From positions 2,356,263 to 2,420,262 of the forward strand of contig NC_079512.1 of assembly GCF_000801105.2 (NCBI RefSeq): 64,000 bases of DNA. The letters run 5' to 3'. The notes under the pieces are model-generated. The model saw only the letters and a list, made by a program, of their open reading frames with translations. It searched no databases and was not told where the DNA came from. Each line of letters begins with the position of its first letter. Position 1 is the stretch's first letter. Positions 1 through 10,740 of this stretch are shown one piece after another. The position numbers were made by a program, and so were the translations under genes. The DNA is from Raphanus sativus (Eukaryota > Streptophyta > Magnoliopsida > Brassicales > Brassicaceae).

Positions 1-1722
1 CCACGCATCCTCATCCTCAGCATCCACAATTGCAAAAGCAAGGGGGAAAATCTGAAAATTAGCATCCTGGCCACTTGCTGTCAACAACACCCCCTTGTAC
101 TTGCCGCTTAGATGGGTACCATCAATAACCAACACATGCCTAAGCTTTCGAAATCCACTTATGGAAGCACCAAATGCTAGGAAGAGATAAAGAAAACGTT
201 CATCGCCATCATCGTCGACGTCTGTTTCCAAGTCAGCAACTGTACCAGGATTTGCAAGCTTTAGCATGTGAAGATACTCAGGGAGCTTGGAGTATGCATC
301 CTCATCAGTTCCACGCACACCAATTATCGCTTTTTCTTTTGCCCTGTAGCACGTCATATAAGATGCATTCACACGGAGGTCTTCCAAAAGGAGTTTCTGT
401 AAATCCCGAGCAACAGGAGCTTTCCCTGGGTTTCCAAACTTTGCTTTGTAAACAGCGGCAATTACTCTAGAAGTAGCTCTGCTCTTGTAACCTTGTCGAA
501 ACTCAATAGGGCAGAGATGCTCAAGTTTAGCCTTCCTTATCTCATAGTATCCACATCCACGGATCTCGTGAGCAGTCACACGCCAATCACACCTCTTGTC
601 AGGGCACTCAACCACAAAAGAATCAACCTTTGTCCTAGTCTGCGTGTACCTAAACTGCTTCTTTATAGCATAGATTGCCAAAGCAATCTGACAATCCTCC
701 TTGCTTCCAAAAACTTTTCCAACAGCTATTTCACCATAATGATCTCCAACATCCATGTCTGGGATTTCTGAAACATCGTACTCTGTGTCATCAAACATGG
801 GAGGTATGTCGAACTCGTCGTCGTCAACGTCAGCGAGTTTGCGAGCTGGTCGCTCTCCCAAGTCGTCAACACGAGGTCCGCCGCTACCACCGCCCATCCA
901 AGGGTTATAGTCCTCGGGCTTTGGTGTGTTTCCGTAGCTATCACCACCCCTGGAACCGCCAACATCTGCATAAGTTCTCGGCCCTGATCTTCTATTCAGA
1001 CCCGATAAAATCTCTTCCTCGTTGAACACTACGTTAACAGCATTGGAACCTTTGTAGTCCCCTTCCAACAACGGCTTCCAAAACTCCTCGTCGTAGCCTC
1101 TCGGCCTCAGTTCTATCTCGTCAAGTAGGACATCTCCTTCATCGTTAACTCCAGAACTGAGGACACTGCTTTCTCCTCTAACTGTGCCCCCGCTAATCAC
1201 ATCTTTTTCGACCCTCTCAATCTCCTTTATAAATTCATCGTCTTCCACGAGGTTTATGACCTTAGTTTTTGAAGCAGCTGATGAGACGTAACCCCTTTTA
1301 GATGAACCGGACGAAAACTTAGCAACATCTGGTGACACGAAACCCAATCCTGAATCGTCCACGAAATCGCTGTCCACAACCGGGGGGTTCTCGGTAAAAT
1401 GAGCAAACAAATTCATCCCACCTTTCACTTTTAGATGCTTGCAGAAATACTTCACAATACCGTCGCTAGTTATCAACACCGGTGGGGTCTTAATCCCAGT
1501 TGCAAGCTCCAAGCTTGTTGGTGGCCAGTAGCTCAATGCAACACCAAACCGCGAATCGTCTACTCCAAACTCCCGTAGTACGTTAGCCTCAAGCTCCTTA
1601 AATCCAATACCGTCGTATACAGCCACCATACGACCCATTCGATGCTTCTCTACGACGAAATCCCAGTTACCTCCATCTCCACAAACCCAGACGCCGCTAA
1701 AAACCAAACATTGTTCGTCCAT
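1..1722 (-). CDS. MULE (MuDR-type) transposase, 3' part beyond window
   Basis: An open frame with no stop runs from an ATG at 1722-1720 to the left edge: 574 codons, no intron needed. The N-terminal third is variable and acidic, with Gly/Asp-rich stretches around 840-1250. It is followed by a MuDR-type DNA-binding region: an FGSKEDCQIAL block, then a Cys/His-spaced part with VECPDKRCDWRVTA and the conserved YEIRKAKLEHLC (about 500-720). Near the left edge the motif LVIDGTHLSGKYKGVLLTA marks the start of the DDE transposase core, whose first Asp is the D of IDGTH. The rest of the core and any SWIM zinc finger lie outside. This is the usual layout of plant Mutator-like transposases. An unbroken frame over this length suggests the copy is not old. 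Downstream ATGs at 1636 and 1627 are alternative starts. No terminal inverted repeat was recognised. Confidence 0.88.
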   Translation of the reverse strand, partial: MDEQCLVFSGVWVCGDGGNWDFVVEKHRMGRMVAVYDGIGFKELEANVLREFGVDDSRFGVALSYWPPTSLELATGIKTPPVLITSDGIVKYFCKHLKVKGGMNLFAHFTENPPVVDSDFVDDSGLGFVSPDVAKFSSGSSKRGYVSSAASKTKVINLVEDDEFIKEIERVEKDVISGGTVRGESSVLSSGVNDEGDVLLDEIELRPRGYDEEFWKPLLEGDYKGSNAVNVVFNEEEILSGLNRRSGPRTYADVGGSRGGDSYGNTPKPEDYNPWMGGGSGGPRVDDLGERPARKLADVDDDEFDIPPMFDDTEYDVSEIPDMDVGDHYGEIAVGKVFGSKEDCQIALAIYAIKKQFRYTQTRTKVDSFVVECPDKRCDWRVTAHEIRGCGYYEIRKAKLEHLCPIEFRQGYKSRATSRVIAAVYKAKFGNPGKAPVARDLQKLLLEDLRVNASYMTCYRAKEKAIIGVRGTDEDAYSKLPEYLHMLKLANPGTVADLETDVDDDGDERFLYLFLAFGASISGFRKLRHVLVIDGTHLSGKYKGVLLTASGQDANFQIFPLAFAIVDAEDEDAW

Positions 1723-3731
1723 CCTCTACGTTCTTTCCTTCGAAAAAACACAGATTCGTCAAAGTTAAAGGACACAACACAAGAAAAAATGGATGACAAC
1801 GTTTATTATCATGTAAAAATCAGAAATTTTGCCCAAAAGAACACCAAATGAGTCACCTTTCTCAAACTACAGCTGCAGCTAGTTGGCCTCCTGCTTGGCG
1901 ACCACAGATAATATGCATTTATGGAAGATGACCTACTTTTTCAAAACTCATGAATAGTGTCTGTTCGATACCTCTCCATCTGACGGTCTATAATTGTCTC
2001 ATAAACCCAAGCAGAAACCTAAATGTCTCAACAAAGGAAACACGTTTGCTCGATCTAACTGGTCCCCACAGAGTGGGAATAAACAAATATTAAAACTAAC
2101 TCAGGCATACAAAGCGCTTAACTCGGGCAAAAGGATAGAAATGACAAATCACTAGGGAAGAGAGAGTAGAGAAGTGCCTCTCATGTGGCAAGTGTCTGAA
2201 CGTGATAAAAAAAAGAAAAAAGTGTCGGTGGAAGTAATCAACTCTTCTATTGTTGAGGATGCATGGAGAAAACTTCCTCTCTATTTCTTTCCCTTGTTTT
2301 CATTTTTCATTTCTTTTTATCTTTAAAATCTTTAGATATTCGGTTAAGATCCTCTCAATAGGGCTGCCTTGATATCTTACTGTTTTAATCAATTTTTCTT
2401 TAGGTGTTAAAAAATCAGTTTCTTTCATTTATTGGAAAGAACAATAATTTGTACTCATTCTTTTTCTGAAAGCTAAGAACCTCCATCAATATAAATAGAT
2501 ATTTAGGGAGTATCTATGTAATTAAAAAAATATTATAGAAATTAAGAAAGTGAAGACAAAAGTTTCTAAAAAAAACTCTTGAGATACTCCTAATAACCTA
2601 TATGAACATGTTCAAATAAAGCTTTTTCTAAAGATTAAAAGAAAAAGAAATTCAATAACTAAAATTATTAAAATACTATTTTTTTAGTTTGTAACATCAA
2701 TTAAGATACTGCACTGTTTGTGGCCATAATGTAGTTTTTCTTCACTTCCATTTCAGATGATATTTAAATGTATTTTTGTTATCATCTTACTGAAAGCTTA
2801 AGTTTGCCGATACAAAACACAAGTAACAAATTTTTAGATGAATAAATTTTACATTTTCATAAACAAAAAAATGTCATACATTCAGATTTGGTGAGATAGC
2901 TTTTACATTGATGTGGTGTTTATTAGATCAGAAAGATTATTAACAAAACTAGTTCATCTAACGTAGCTAATGTAAGTATGTAACTACACATACATCTTAA
3001 CAAATCCATCATTGCTAGCATGGGTTAATTATAAGAACATCTCGACCTTATTTTTGCTTCTATAACAATATTTAAAATCAAAATCACTCTAATTTCATCT
3101 CTATTTTTACCTATAAAATAGAAATTGATATTTTTCTCTATTTATATAGAAAAAAACATATCTCTATATTTTACTCAATGTTTGAAGATTTTTATTTTAT
3201 AAAAATACATTAAAGTAAAACTCATTTATATTATAGAATTCATCTATTTTACAGATAAAAATAGAAAAATACATTGGAGACATTGAAGCTATATTTTGAC
3301 ATGCCAGTATGATTAAAAAATGTTATTATATTCTATGCACGTTGCAGCAGTCACTTTATTTATATGAAAGACTATCTTTCTACTCTCGATTTGAGTCCCA
3401 AAAATGATAAAAACTCATCAAACCGATCAAAGTAGAGATATTCAGCAAGTGGGTGTGTGTGGTCAGTGGTGTGAAGACTCTTTTTACCCAGCTCAAAAGG
3501 GTTCCAAGTTGCTAAGTGAAACATATACACAGATAAGGGAAAAAGTATTATAAAAGAAAGTTAAGGCAAAGATATTGCGTTCTGGCAAAAACAGGTTTCT
3601 ATGCCAAAAGACGAAATGTAATCCCTTATAAGAGTTACTCTTTTATAAAAATCACGTATGTGAGAGAAAAATGAGAGAGATTCTCAAGCACATGCCCCTA
3701 TCTTTCTTACTTAATTCTGATTGATTAGATA
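1723..3731. other. AT-rich intergenic sequence
   Basis: No gene is recognised. The first part is presumably the 5' side of the MULE. About 3030-3300 is very A/T-rich, with short inverted stretches that could be a decayed MITE. No clear ends or target duplication were found. Confidence 0.5.
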
Positions 3732-4206
3732 TCATATATATAATGCCACAGTTTTCTCTCTTTATAGAGCATCCACGTCAGATTCTCATTATTGAGTGTG
3801 GGTCCCGCGTAATTTTGGTTTTCTTTGGTCGGATGTGTTGTTGTTTGGTCTGATTAAATTTGGTTTTGTTGATTATGAGAGAATCACACTTTGGGCTGCT
3901 GGGCTTCCGTGTACAAACTCAGTTTGTTGATAATGAGAAAATCATACTTTGGGCTGGGCTTTCTTTTATGTTTAACGTTTTGAGCTTTGGTTTGCTAGGA
4001 CATCATTCTGACATTCTTCCATTGTTGAAGTCGTCGTTTTGTTTGTCTCTTTGCCTTCATCCACTGCAAACCATTTTAATCTCTTTGCCTTCCTCGACCT
4101 TCAACGTATTTTTAAATTCGAGAATAAGTTTTGGGTTAAGTGCAATAAACTCTGTAACGTTTCGGTGGTATTCTTCGTCAGTTGCGGTCGTATTCTATAA
4201 ATAGGA

Positions 4207-5713
4207 GATGGATGATGCTGTGACGATCGTTCGCAATCACTCTCAGTTCGCCATCGAACCGTAAGGTAACAAATTTTTATTTCAGGAAACTTTTATGAAC
4301 ATGGCCTATTCATTGAAATTACTTTTTTCCAGCAATGTTGTGGTCTACCTGACCTTATGGGACGAAGCTGCGGCAACATTTCGGGGACTCATAAGTTCAG
4401 GCGAAAGAACACAGTTTATAATGGTGGTCACAACTGTGAATCCCAAAATCTTTGCAGCTTTGTAAAATGTTAAGATTATTTGTCAAATTGGTTTTCGTAA
4501 ATTCAATTTTATTCCGTATTAATCTATGATACAACCCATTTCTAACGAAACACTTACTCTCTACAGGTAATCTGTACCTTAACTCCACCCTAGCAACAAA
4601 ATTTTATTTTGCCATGAATCCTCCAGTTCACAGCTAGGTAATATTCCAGTTTGCTTATATTGATCTTGAATAAATCACTTACTAACATATATGATTTACT
4701 TCCAGCTTAGGAGGACCAGTTGGTGAAGCTTTTCATTGCATCGATTCCAATGAAGGGATTAAGAAAAAGGAACATGTCTCCATTTGAGATCTGAACAAAT
4801 TCATCTCCAACTCTGATGAGCAGGTACCAGTTATATTTATATATTGTAAGAAGTGTCGTCTCTGTTGAAATGAGTCTTATAAGATGGTTTGATATTGGTT
4901 TGTTTTAGACCTAAGAAGTAAAATTCATTTGCAAGACTAGAGTTCTTGAGGTGCTCCTCATGCACTGGCTGCAGCAGAAAGTTAGATCAATCAGGCACTT
5001 CTCTCCGTTGCAACCGTTATGTTAATGCCAACATCACCGGTGGTATCAAGTGAGAATTTTTAGCTGTTTAGTATCGTAATCATTGTTCATTGGAGACGAC
5101 TTTGTTCCATTGTGCCCACTAATAAATCCGTTTCCCGAGGTACCGTGTTGAATTGTCTGTTGATGACGGGAATGACAATGCCACTTTTGTGTGTTTACGA
5201 TAGGGAGATGCTTAAACTCACTAAGAGAGATGCCGCAACTCTAACTGTCGATGAGGTTTGTTTCCCAAAAAAAAAAAAAAAAATACAAAGCAGAGCACCG
5301 CATTGTGAAGTTACAAAATGTTTTCACTTATTGCAGATGAATGGTGGTGGGGACGAGCAGCTCCCGCAGTGTCTACAAGCACTTGGCGGAAAAGAATTTG
5401 TGTTCCAGATCCGGGTTACCCCATTCAAATTCACCCCAAAACACCGCACTTTCACAGTTAATGGAATAAGTGACCACATCGAACCAAAGGTATTATATAT
5501 ATGATTCTGTTAAATTTTCCCTTAACCGACGCATTATATAACACATGTTCATCCGTTAACCAGACTTTCAACACCAAAGAAGCTTCGATTGTTGGTGGAG
5601 AAAGTGGCGAAGCATCTGCTTCCGCCAGTACGTTGGTTGAAGGTGGAGGGTATGATCCAAATCCAACCGGTGGTAAGGTGAAGGATGGTAGCCGCAAACG
5701 TCCCCGTGAGTGA
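4207..5713 (+). pseudogene. RPA70-like (replication protein A large subunit) pseudogene
   Basis: Exon-like blocks in order encode pieces of a replication factor A large-subunit homologue. VVVYLTLWDEAAATFRG (about 4335-4455) is from the DBD-B OB-fold. NLYLNSTLATKFYF (4567-) follows, then DLNKFISNSDEQ (about 4790-4820). A CTGC...LRCNR zinc-ribbon block of DBD-C lies at about 4955-5050, then a DBD-C strand with TKRDAATLTVDE (5137-5252). ALGGKEFVFQIRVTPFKFTP (5338-5490) and a C-terminal tail ending SRKRPRE at 5711 complete it. Splice-like AG/GT borders flank the blocks. It is broken: in-frame stops occur in several exons (for example after KKKEHVSI and in the zinc-ribbon exon), there is a frameshift near 5190, and the last zinc ribbon Cys is Tyr. 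It is cargo of the Helitron ending at 6404. Confidence 0.8.
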
Positions 5714-6374
5714 AGCTACTCAGCTGTGATCCGTCAACCCAACTCTGCTCCCGTTCTTTTTTATTATCAGTACCTTGAATAACTATGCTTTTTAGTTTCG
5801 GACTATGACACTTTTTTAATTTAATATCTACGATGAGTTGACGTTATATTAAGTTTATTCGAAGAAAAAGCATAAATTGTTATCTCGCGTACAAACCGAT
5901 AGGGCAATATAAACAAAAGGCAGGCGACAACCAAAATTAAGACAGGTCCTATTTGGGAGAAATCATATAAGAATTAGTTTATTACATTCTGAAAAAATAG
6001 ATCGCACAATTAAAACCTATAATCTACTGAATAATATTTACAATTCGTCTGGACCACATATATGATTCAAGCAGTGAAGTCTTTTTTAAAAATATGTTTC
6101 AATCTACACAAGCCTGTTTAAGTTTTTATTAGACTAATGTGTATTCATGTTGTCAATAAAATTGTATCCATTTTTAAAATAACAACCAGGCACGTGTGTC
6201 CCAAGTTATTAATATCGAAGCAATCAACACTTTTAACCATAATAATACAACAACACCAATCCTTTTCTTCTAATACAACTCCCACCACTTCCTAACCTTT
6301 ACATCACTACTCTTACTCTACCCACCACCACCATCAAGAATTTGTAAATCCCTCAACATCGGTTTTGCTAACGT

Positions 6375-6404
6375 CCCCGCGCTTGCGCGGGGCTCCACCC
6401 CTAG
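6375..6404 (+). other. Helitron 3' terminal hairpin and CTAG end
   Basis: Perfect 7-bp stem 6375-6381 / 6386-6392, extendable by one C-G pair, then CTAG|T. This fixes the right boundary of the RPA-carrying Helitron. Confidence 0.9.
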
Positions 6405-6425
6405 TATATATATATACCACTGTTA

Positions 6426-6754
6426 AAGAGCAACACAATTAATAAGTTCTCAACTTAATATCTCAAAGATTTCAACACAAAATAAAACAGATGAATATCT
6501 CAAATATTTAGATATCCTATCACAAATATCTCAAATCATCATTAAAGCAATATTATTAATAGGTTCTCACAGATTTCGACAGAAAATAAAATAGATGAAT
6601 ATCTAAAAAGTTTAGATATCCGTCAAAAGTGTCAAAATATCTTATTTAAAATATTTTTGACAGAATATCTAAAACGTTTGAAATATTCATCTATTTTATT
6701 TTGTATTGAAATCTGTGAAATATAGAAGGTGAGAACCTATCAATAATGTTGCTC
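6426..6754. repeat. Tourist/Harbinger-like MITE with long inverted repeat
   Basis: The ends read AAGAGCAACA... and ...TGTTGCTC and are flanked by TTA on both sides (6423-6425 and 6755-6757), the 3-bp target duplication of PIF/Harbinger elements. Inside, 6545-6605 and 6675-6740 are long inverted arms with an AAATAGATGAATAT core, able to fold into a hairpin. A third partial direct copy of the arm lies at 6427-6500. It starts 21 bp after the Helitron end. Confidence 0.65.
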
Positions 6755-6757
6755 TTA

Positions 6758-7192
6758 GACTCATAGTGATAGAAATATAAGCATAATCTTCTAATAGTTA
6801 CTCAGATTTAACCAACCAAAATCTATGTCTCTTCATATAGTTATAGATCTATTCTATTAAAAGTTTATATGAAATTTATATCAGTAACATTTTTTGAATG
6901 AATTATAACATTTTTATTTTACTCGGTTCAATTCAGTCAAGGCCGTATCAAAAAGCGCATATACTCATAATTTATTCAGATTAATATTTGATTTTGGTGC
7001 AATAAACAAACCTTGATGAATGATCTCGTCAGCCGGTGCGTGGCTTGGAATTAATAAACATAAATTTAGCTTTTACAATACCAAAAGAAATTTGCCAAAT
7101 TATAATTTTAAGGTGGGTTCTGGTGACTAGTCAATTTGCATAAATGTATACTTTATTAATGTTATATGGTATATATGTATATAAAGAAAGAT
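6758..7192. other. AT-rich sequence without recognised gene
   Basis: No coding potential or repeat ends were recognised between the MITE and the LINE-derived insertion. Confidence 0.5.
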
Positions 7193-8073
7193 GGAAATAT
7201 AAAACAATTTTTTCTTTTGCTATCTGAAGTTATATTATTAACATAGCCAGAAGGCCCAAGCCGAAGCATAATACATATCAAACAAAAAGGCCCACCAGAC
7301 CAACATTACAAGCCCAAACAACGGGAAAAAACAAAATCACCGCTTTCCATCCACGTGGTACAATCAAGATCGAAAAACGACGTGTGGACAGAGAACCGAC
7401 ACCACCACAACCGACTGGAAATCGCCGGAACCGAACCATGTTCCTCCTCCGGCGCACCGGAAACACAGAACCACCGGAAAAACGAGTTTGTCTTCAGCAA
7501 ATCATCACAGAACCTAACCTCCGGATTCACCGGGACATGACCACGGCCACCGAAAACACCACCAACGACTGTATTGGGGGTAAAGTCTTCTGCAGCTACA
7601 ACACCTCCGTCTAGGCTTTGGAGAAAGGCAATCGGTGAGAAACCGAACTCTCATCCAACCTCAGACCACCAAACACGCGAACGAAACCACCACACAGCTC
7701 GAAATCTTCCGCAGGAAACCATGTTAGCCGGCGACCACCGAAAAAGAAACGGCAAGGCCCCAGAGTCGAAGGCCAGTCATCCACCAATCGGTTGGTGCGA
7801 TACTGGAGTTGATAACCGGACATGCAATTTAGAGAACAAACCATGCCGGGCCGGAGAAAACATCTAGATAGAAACGGTAAAATAAAAAAAAAAGAGCAAA
7901 AGCCTAAAGATACTGAGCCGGACCGGCGGTGGCTGAAATAGCCAAGACCGCCGGCCGGAGAACTTGAATCTCGTCAGACGAGGGTTAGAAAAAAGACGGA
8001 GAGATTTTCAGAAGAGAGAGAAACTTTTTTAGATTCTTACAAGGCTATTGCATGTCTGGAAATAAAACAATTT
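7193..8073 (-). mobile_element. LINE-derived non-autonomous retroposon, copy 1
   Basis: The insert 7211-8057 is flanked by an imperfect duplication: GGAAATATAAAACAATTT at 7193-7210 and the same word lacking one AT at 8058-8073. In the minus orientation it starts with a GC-rich, CCGGCGG-rich region and ends in an A-rich tail next to the left duplication. The stretch 7690-7830 matches 16460-16550 (the plus-oriented copy 2) in reverse complement, around a 'GACTCTGGGGCC' word. No endonuclease or reverse transcriptase frame is present; the ORFs here are not conserved between copies. It looks like a LINE that keeps its 5' region and 3' tail but has lost its ORFs. Confidence 0.7.
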
Positions 8074-8083
8074 GCACGGTGGC

Positions 8084-8227
8084 ATCCTAGAAAAATATTT
8101 TTTTTTTTTTTTTGCTAAACTAATAAGGAAATCTGTTGTTAGGAGGGATCGAACCCTGGACCATTACCATATACACTGGATACTTCACCGACAGGGCGAA
8201 GACATACTTTTATCCTAGAAAAATATT
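8084..8227 (-). mobile_element. tRNA-derived SINE with 16-bp target duplication
   Basis: A perfect 16-bp direct repeat, ATCCTAGAAAAATATT, at 8084-8099 and 8212-8227 brackets a 112-bp insert (8100-8211). On the minus strand the insert has an internal Pol III B box (GGTTCGATCCC, complement near 8148-8158) downstream of an A-box-like GCCCTGTCGGTGAAG, and ends in a run of about 15 A next to the left duplication. This is the structure of a short plant SINE. It sits about 10 bp beyond the LINE-derived copy. Confidence 0.85.
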
Positions 8228-8559
8228 CCATTTCAGTTATATATTAACATTTTCCATTTGTTGGGTTATGTGCTTTTAAACAATGTGAAATCAAGCTTGA
8301 TAATAATAACAGAAAGAAACCGGTATTCTCTATAGTTTAGTTATAAAACATTGACATAAATGTGAAAATAGATGAATATGTGGATGCTTTGTTTACTTAA
8401 TAAAAAAAACAGTTGCCTCTTATCTAAAACATAGCTCTCTCTTTTTTGCCCACGCTAATATAAAACTAAAACATATAAAACAAAATATATAGAAAGCAAG
8501 TAACAGCTAGGAACCGATAAGACCACCTAGGTTTTTTTTTTCTAGTACCATGATTCTTA

Positions 8560-8767
8560 TGTTGAGATTATGTGAGTCCATGTCCAACTCTATCTTATCC
8601 GATTAGTACGATATTATCCACTTTGGGTTTAAAAGGCTGGCCCACATGGTTTTTACTTTTGGGCTCCTTCCCAAAAGGTCTCGTTCTGATTAGAGTTGGA
8701 CATCTCCTTATACATTAGACTTTCTTTTGTCTAATATCCAATATGAGACTTAGATTGACATCTCACA
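8560..8767 (-). repeat. TRIM left LTR (3' LTR)
   Basis: A 208-bp terminal repeat, about 94% identical to 8992-9199 by eye. Confidence 0.9.
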
Positions 8768-8991
8768 TTCTCCTCCTCAAACTAAGAACCACAACTCACA
8801 ACTCATCTCTTGTGTGTTTCCTAATCACAGGGATTTCCTTTGAAAATGCTTCTCCCACAACATCACAGGTTCCATGATTTTCTGACGTTTCTGCAAATAG
8901 ACCTTCTTCTTTTTTTCTCTTCTACCCGTTCTTACTTAAAGGGTATTTTTGGTCTTTTTGCATCTCTTCGTCAAACCGCTCTGATACCAAT

Positions 8992-9199
8992 TGTTGAGAT
9001 TATGTGAGTCCATGTCCAACTCTATCTTATCCGATTAGTACGATATTGTCCACTTTGGGCCTCAAAGGCTGGCCCGCATGGTTTTTACTTTTGGGCTCTT
9101 TCCCAAAAGACCTCGTTCTAATTAGAGTTGGACATCTCCTTATATATTAGACTTTCTTTTGTTTAATATCCAATGTGAGACTTAGATTGGCATCTCACA
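8992..9199 (-). repeat. TRIM right LTR (5' LTR)
   Basis: A 208-bp terminal repeat next to the tRNA-Met primer binding site. Confidence 0.9.
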
Positions 9200-9204
9200 T
9201 CTTA

Positions 9205-10369
9205 GAGAAACGTCCATAAATCTTTTAGTTTCTGGTTGTAGTTATGCTTTGCAATGATCTGTGAGCATTGGAATTCTACGTCTGCTGTTTTCTTTTTTGC
9301 ATCTTTCATTAATTGATAGATAGCTTTCTTTCAAATTCTTGTGTTTCAATAGTAGATTGTATTCTCGTTTTCTGTATTTAAGTCTTGTTTAAACTTTGAT
9401 TTATAATAATTCCACTCCGTATGACTGAGTAGATTATGCAGGCTTTGTTTTCTTTTGAACTTTGAAATTTATTTTCGGTGAAACTTAAGTTTTCTTTATA
9501 TATAACATATCCAACTTCGTTTCCCAGAGAAGGAAAAAAGAAAATAGACGCATGCATCAATAATGTTTTCAATCGATTGTCTCGGCCGACCGTTAGAGAG
9601 ATTAACTATGGATTCCTGATTTGGTTAGTAGACTGTTCTACTAATATGAAAGCTCGAAAATACAATTTCTTGCAATGAAAATAATTAGTGAAGGAGAAAG
9701 AGAAACTAGGAAGACACTAAATCTTTGATGGTTGGTCACGTAGGGTCAGATCTAAGTACATGCAAACAATGGGGGGTCAATTCTACATTTATAAAAGCTA
9801 GCCCTAAAAGGCTGTATTATTCTTTTTACAAAATGGGTATGTTTTTTTTAAAGGGCTTATAAAATGGGTATGCTAATTGTTGAAGTTCTTCTCCTGCTTT
9901 TTTCCCCTTCCACTTGATTAACGTCCGCGGTACTTTCTGTAATGCGACTCTTAACCATTCTTCGAGGTTTTCTGTCGAATCTTCTTTAACAAAACGAATG
10001 TAACGTTATAATGTACAGTTCAGTTCATTTACCTTAGTTCGTTGTTAGTTTTGGAAACAAAATAAGAAAATTATTATTGTTTCAACTAACACATACATTA
10101 TCGGATTTCCTTTTATAGTTTGGACCAAAATACATTATTTTGATAATTCACTAATTTTCAAATAAAATTGGATGAAAATAAAAAAGTAACTATAGATTTA
10201 TCAATATTTTATCATCAAAACTAATCGATAAAAGTTTTTAAAGATAAATCAGAAGATATTTCGAATACTTAGAGCGGTTCCGATGGAACTATAAAACATC
10301 AAGAGTAAGATGACTTTGTTTCCGATAGAAATGCAAAATAATATTATTCCACCAAAATTGATGTTTTTA
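9205..10369. other. Intergenic sequence, no gene recognised
   Basis: AT-rich. A 30-bp near-repeat of 'aaaatgggtatg' occurs at 9831-9870. No coding region is supported. Confidence 0.5.
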
Positions 10370-10740
10370 GGGGTTGTATTCAGTTTAACATTTGATGTGA
10401 TTTAATTTTTAATGAAGTTTTAGATGATTTCAATAAGCTGCAGAGAGTTAGATGATTTTTGTTAAGCTATTCTAGAATATCACATAAAATCATGGAATTT
10501 GGATTTTAATTTTTGTTTAACTAAGAAACTCCACCCAAACACCCTAAAATCATCTGAAAACTTTAAAACTCCACAACTTAAAATATTTTCAATAACAGTG
10601 GATATATTTCAGAGTATTTTACGAAATGTCAAGTTTAATAACAGTGAATTTTAAATGAATTTTTAGAATTCATATTTGAATAACAGAGAATTTTTCATTT
10701 TAATACAAATCACCTAAAACTCTCGGTTGAATACACCTCT
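10370..10740. repeat. MITE, family shared with 22243-22569
   Basis: The ends are inverted: GGGGTTGTATTCAG at the left and TTGAATACACCTCT at the right. The interior shares short blocks with the element at 22.2 kb (for example TTTAGATGATTT, AGTATTTTACGAAA-like and AAATCATGG), there in opposite orientation. Its right 220 bp is included in the tandem triplication that starts at 10521. Confidence 0.6.

Larger units (their letters stand above)
3732..6404 (+). mobile_element. Helitron carrying RPA70-like pseudogene
   Basis: The 3' end is diagnostic: a GC-rich hairpin at 6375-6392 (CCCCGCG paired with CGCGGGG), 8 bases, then CTAG at 6401-6404 followed by T, which is the Helitron 3' terminus and A|T insertion rule. 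The 5' boundary is inferred. A TC at 3732, preceded by A, opens a stretch containing a CCACGTCAG / GGGTCCC segment of the kind seen near plant Helitron 5' ends. The cargo is the plus-strand RPA70-like relic at 4207-5713; plant Helitrons are known to carry RPA-like genes. No Rep/helicase protein is visible, so the element is non-autonomous. The 3' end is solid and the 5' end tentative. Confidence 0.75.
8560..9199 (-). mobile_element. TRIM (small LTR retroelement), 640 bp
   Basis: Two 208-bp direct repeats (8560-8767 and 8992-9199), both TG...CA, flank about 220 bp. A 5-bp TCTTA duplication lies outside (8555-8559 and 9200-9204). Inside the right LTR, the minus strand reads TGGTATCAGAGCGG (8976-8989), the primer binding site for initiator tRNA-Met. 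Inside the left LTR is a CTCCTCCTC tract (8769-8779), the complement of a polypurine tract. There is no coding region. I count about 13 differences between the LTRs, nearly all transitions, so this is an older insertion than the two LTR elements at 52.6 and 60.9 kb. Confidence 0.93.

Noticed and set aside
174..1025. Several plus-strand frames of 90-116 codons
   Set aside because: They are antisense shadows of the MULE transposase frame.
3860..4204. 114-codon plus-strand frame
   Set aside because: It lies in the Helitron upstream of the RPA exons and has no recognisable domain or splice logic; a chance frame.
8140..8165. tRNA gene suggested by a B box
   Set aside because: No cloverleaf can be formed; the box belongs to a SINE with poly(A) and target duplication.
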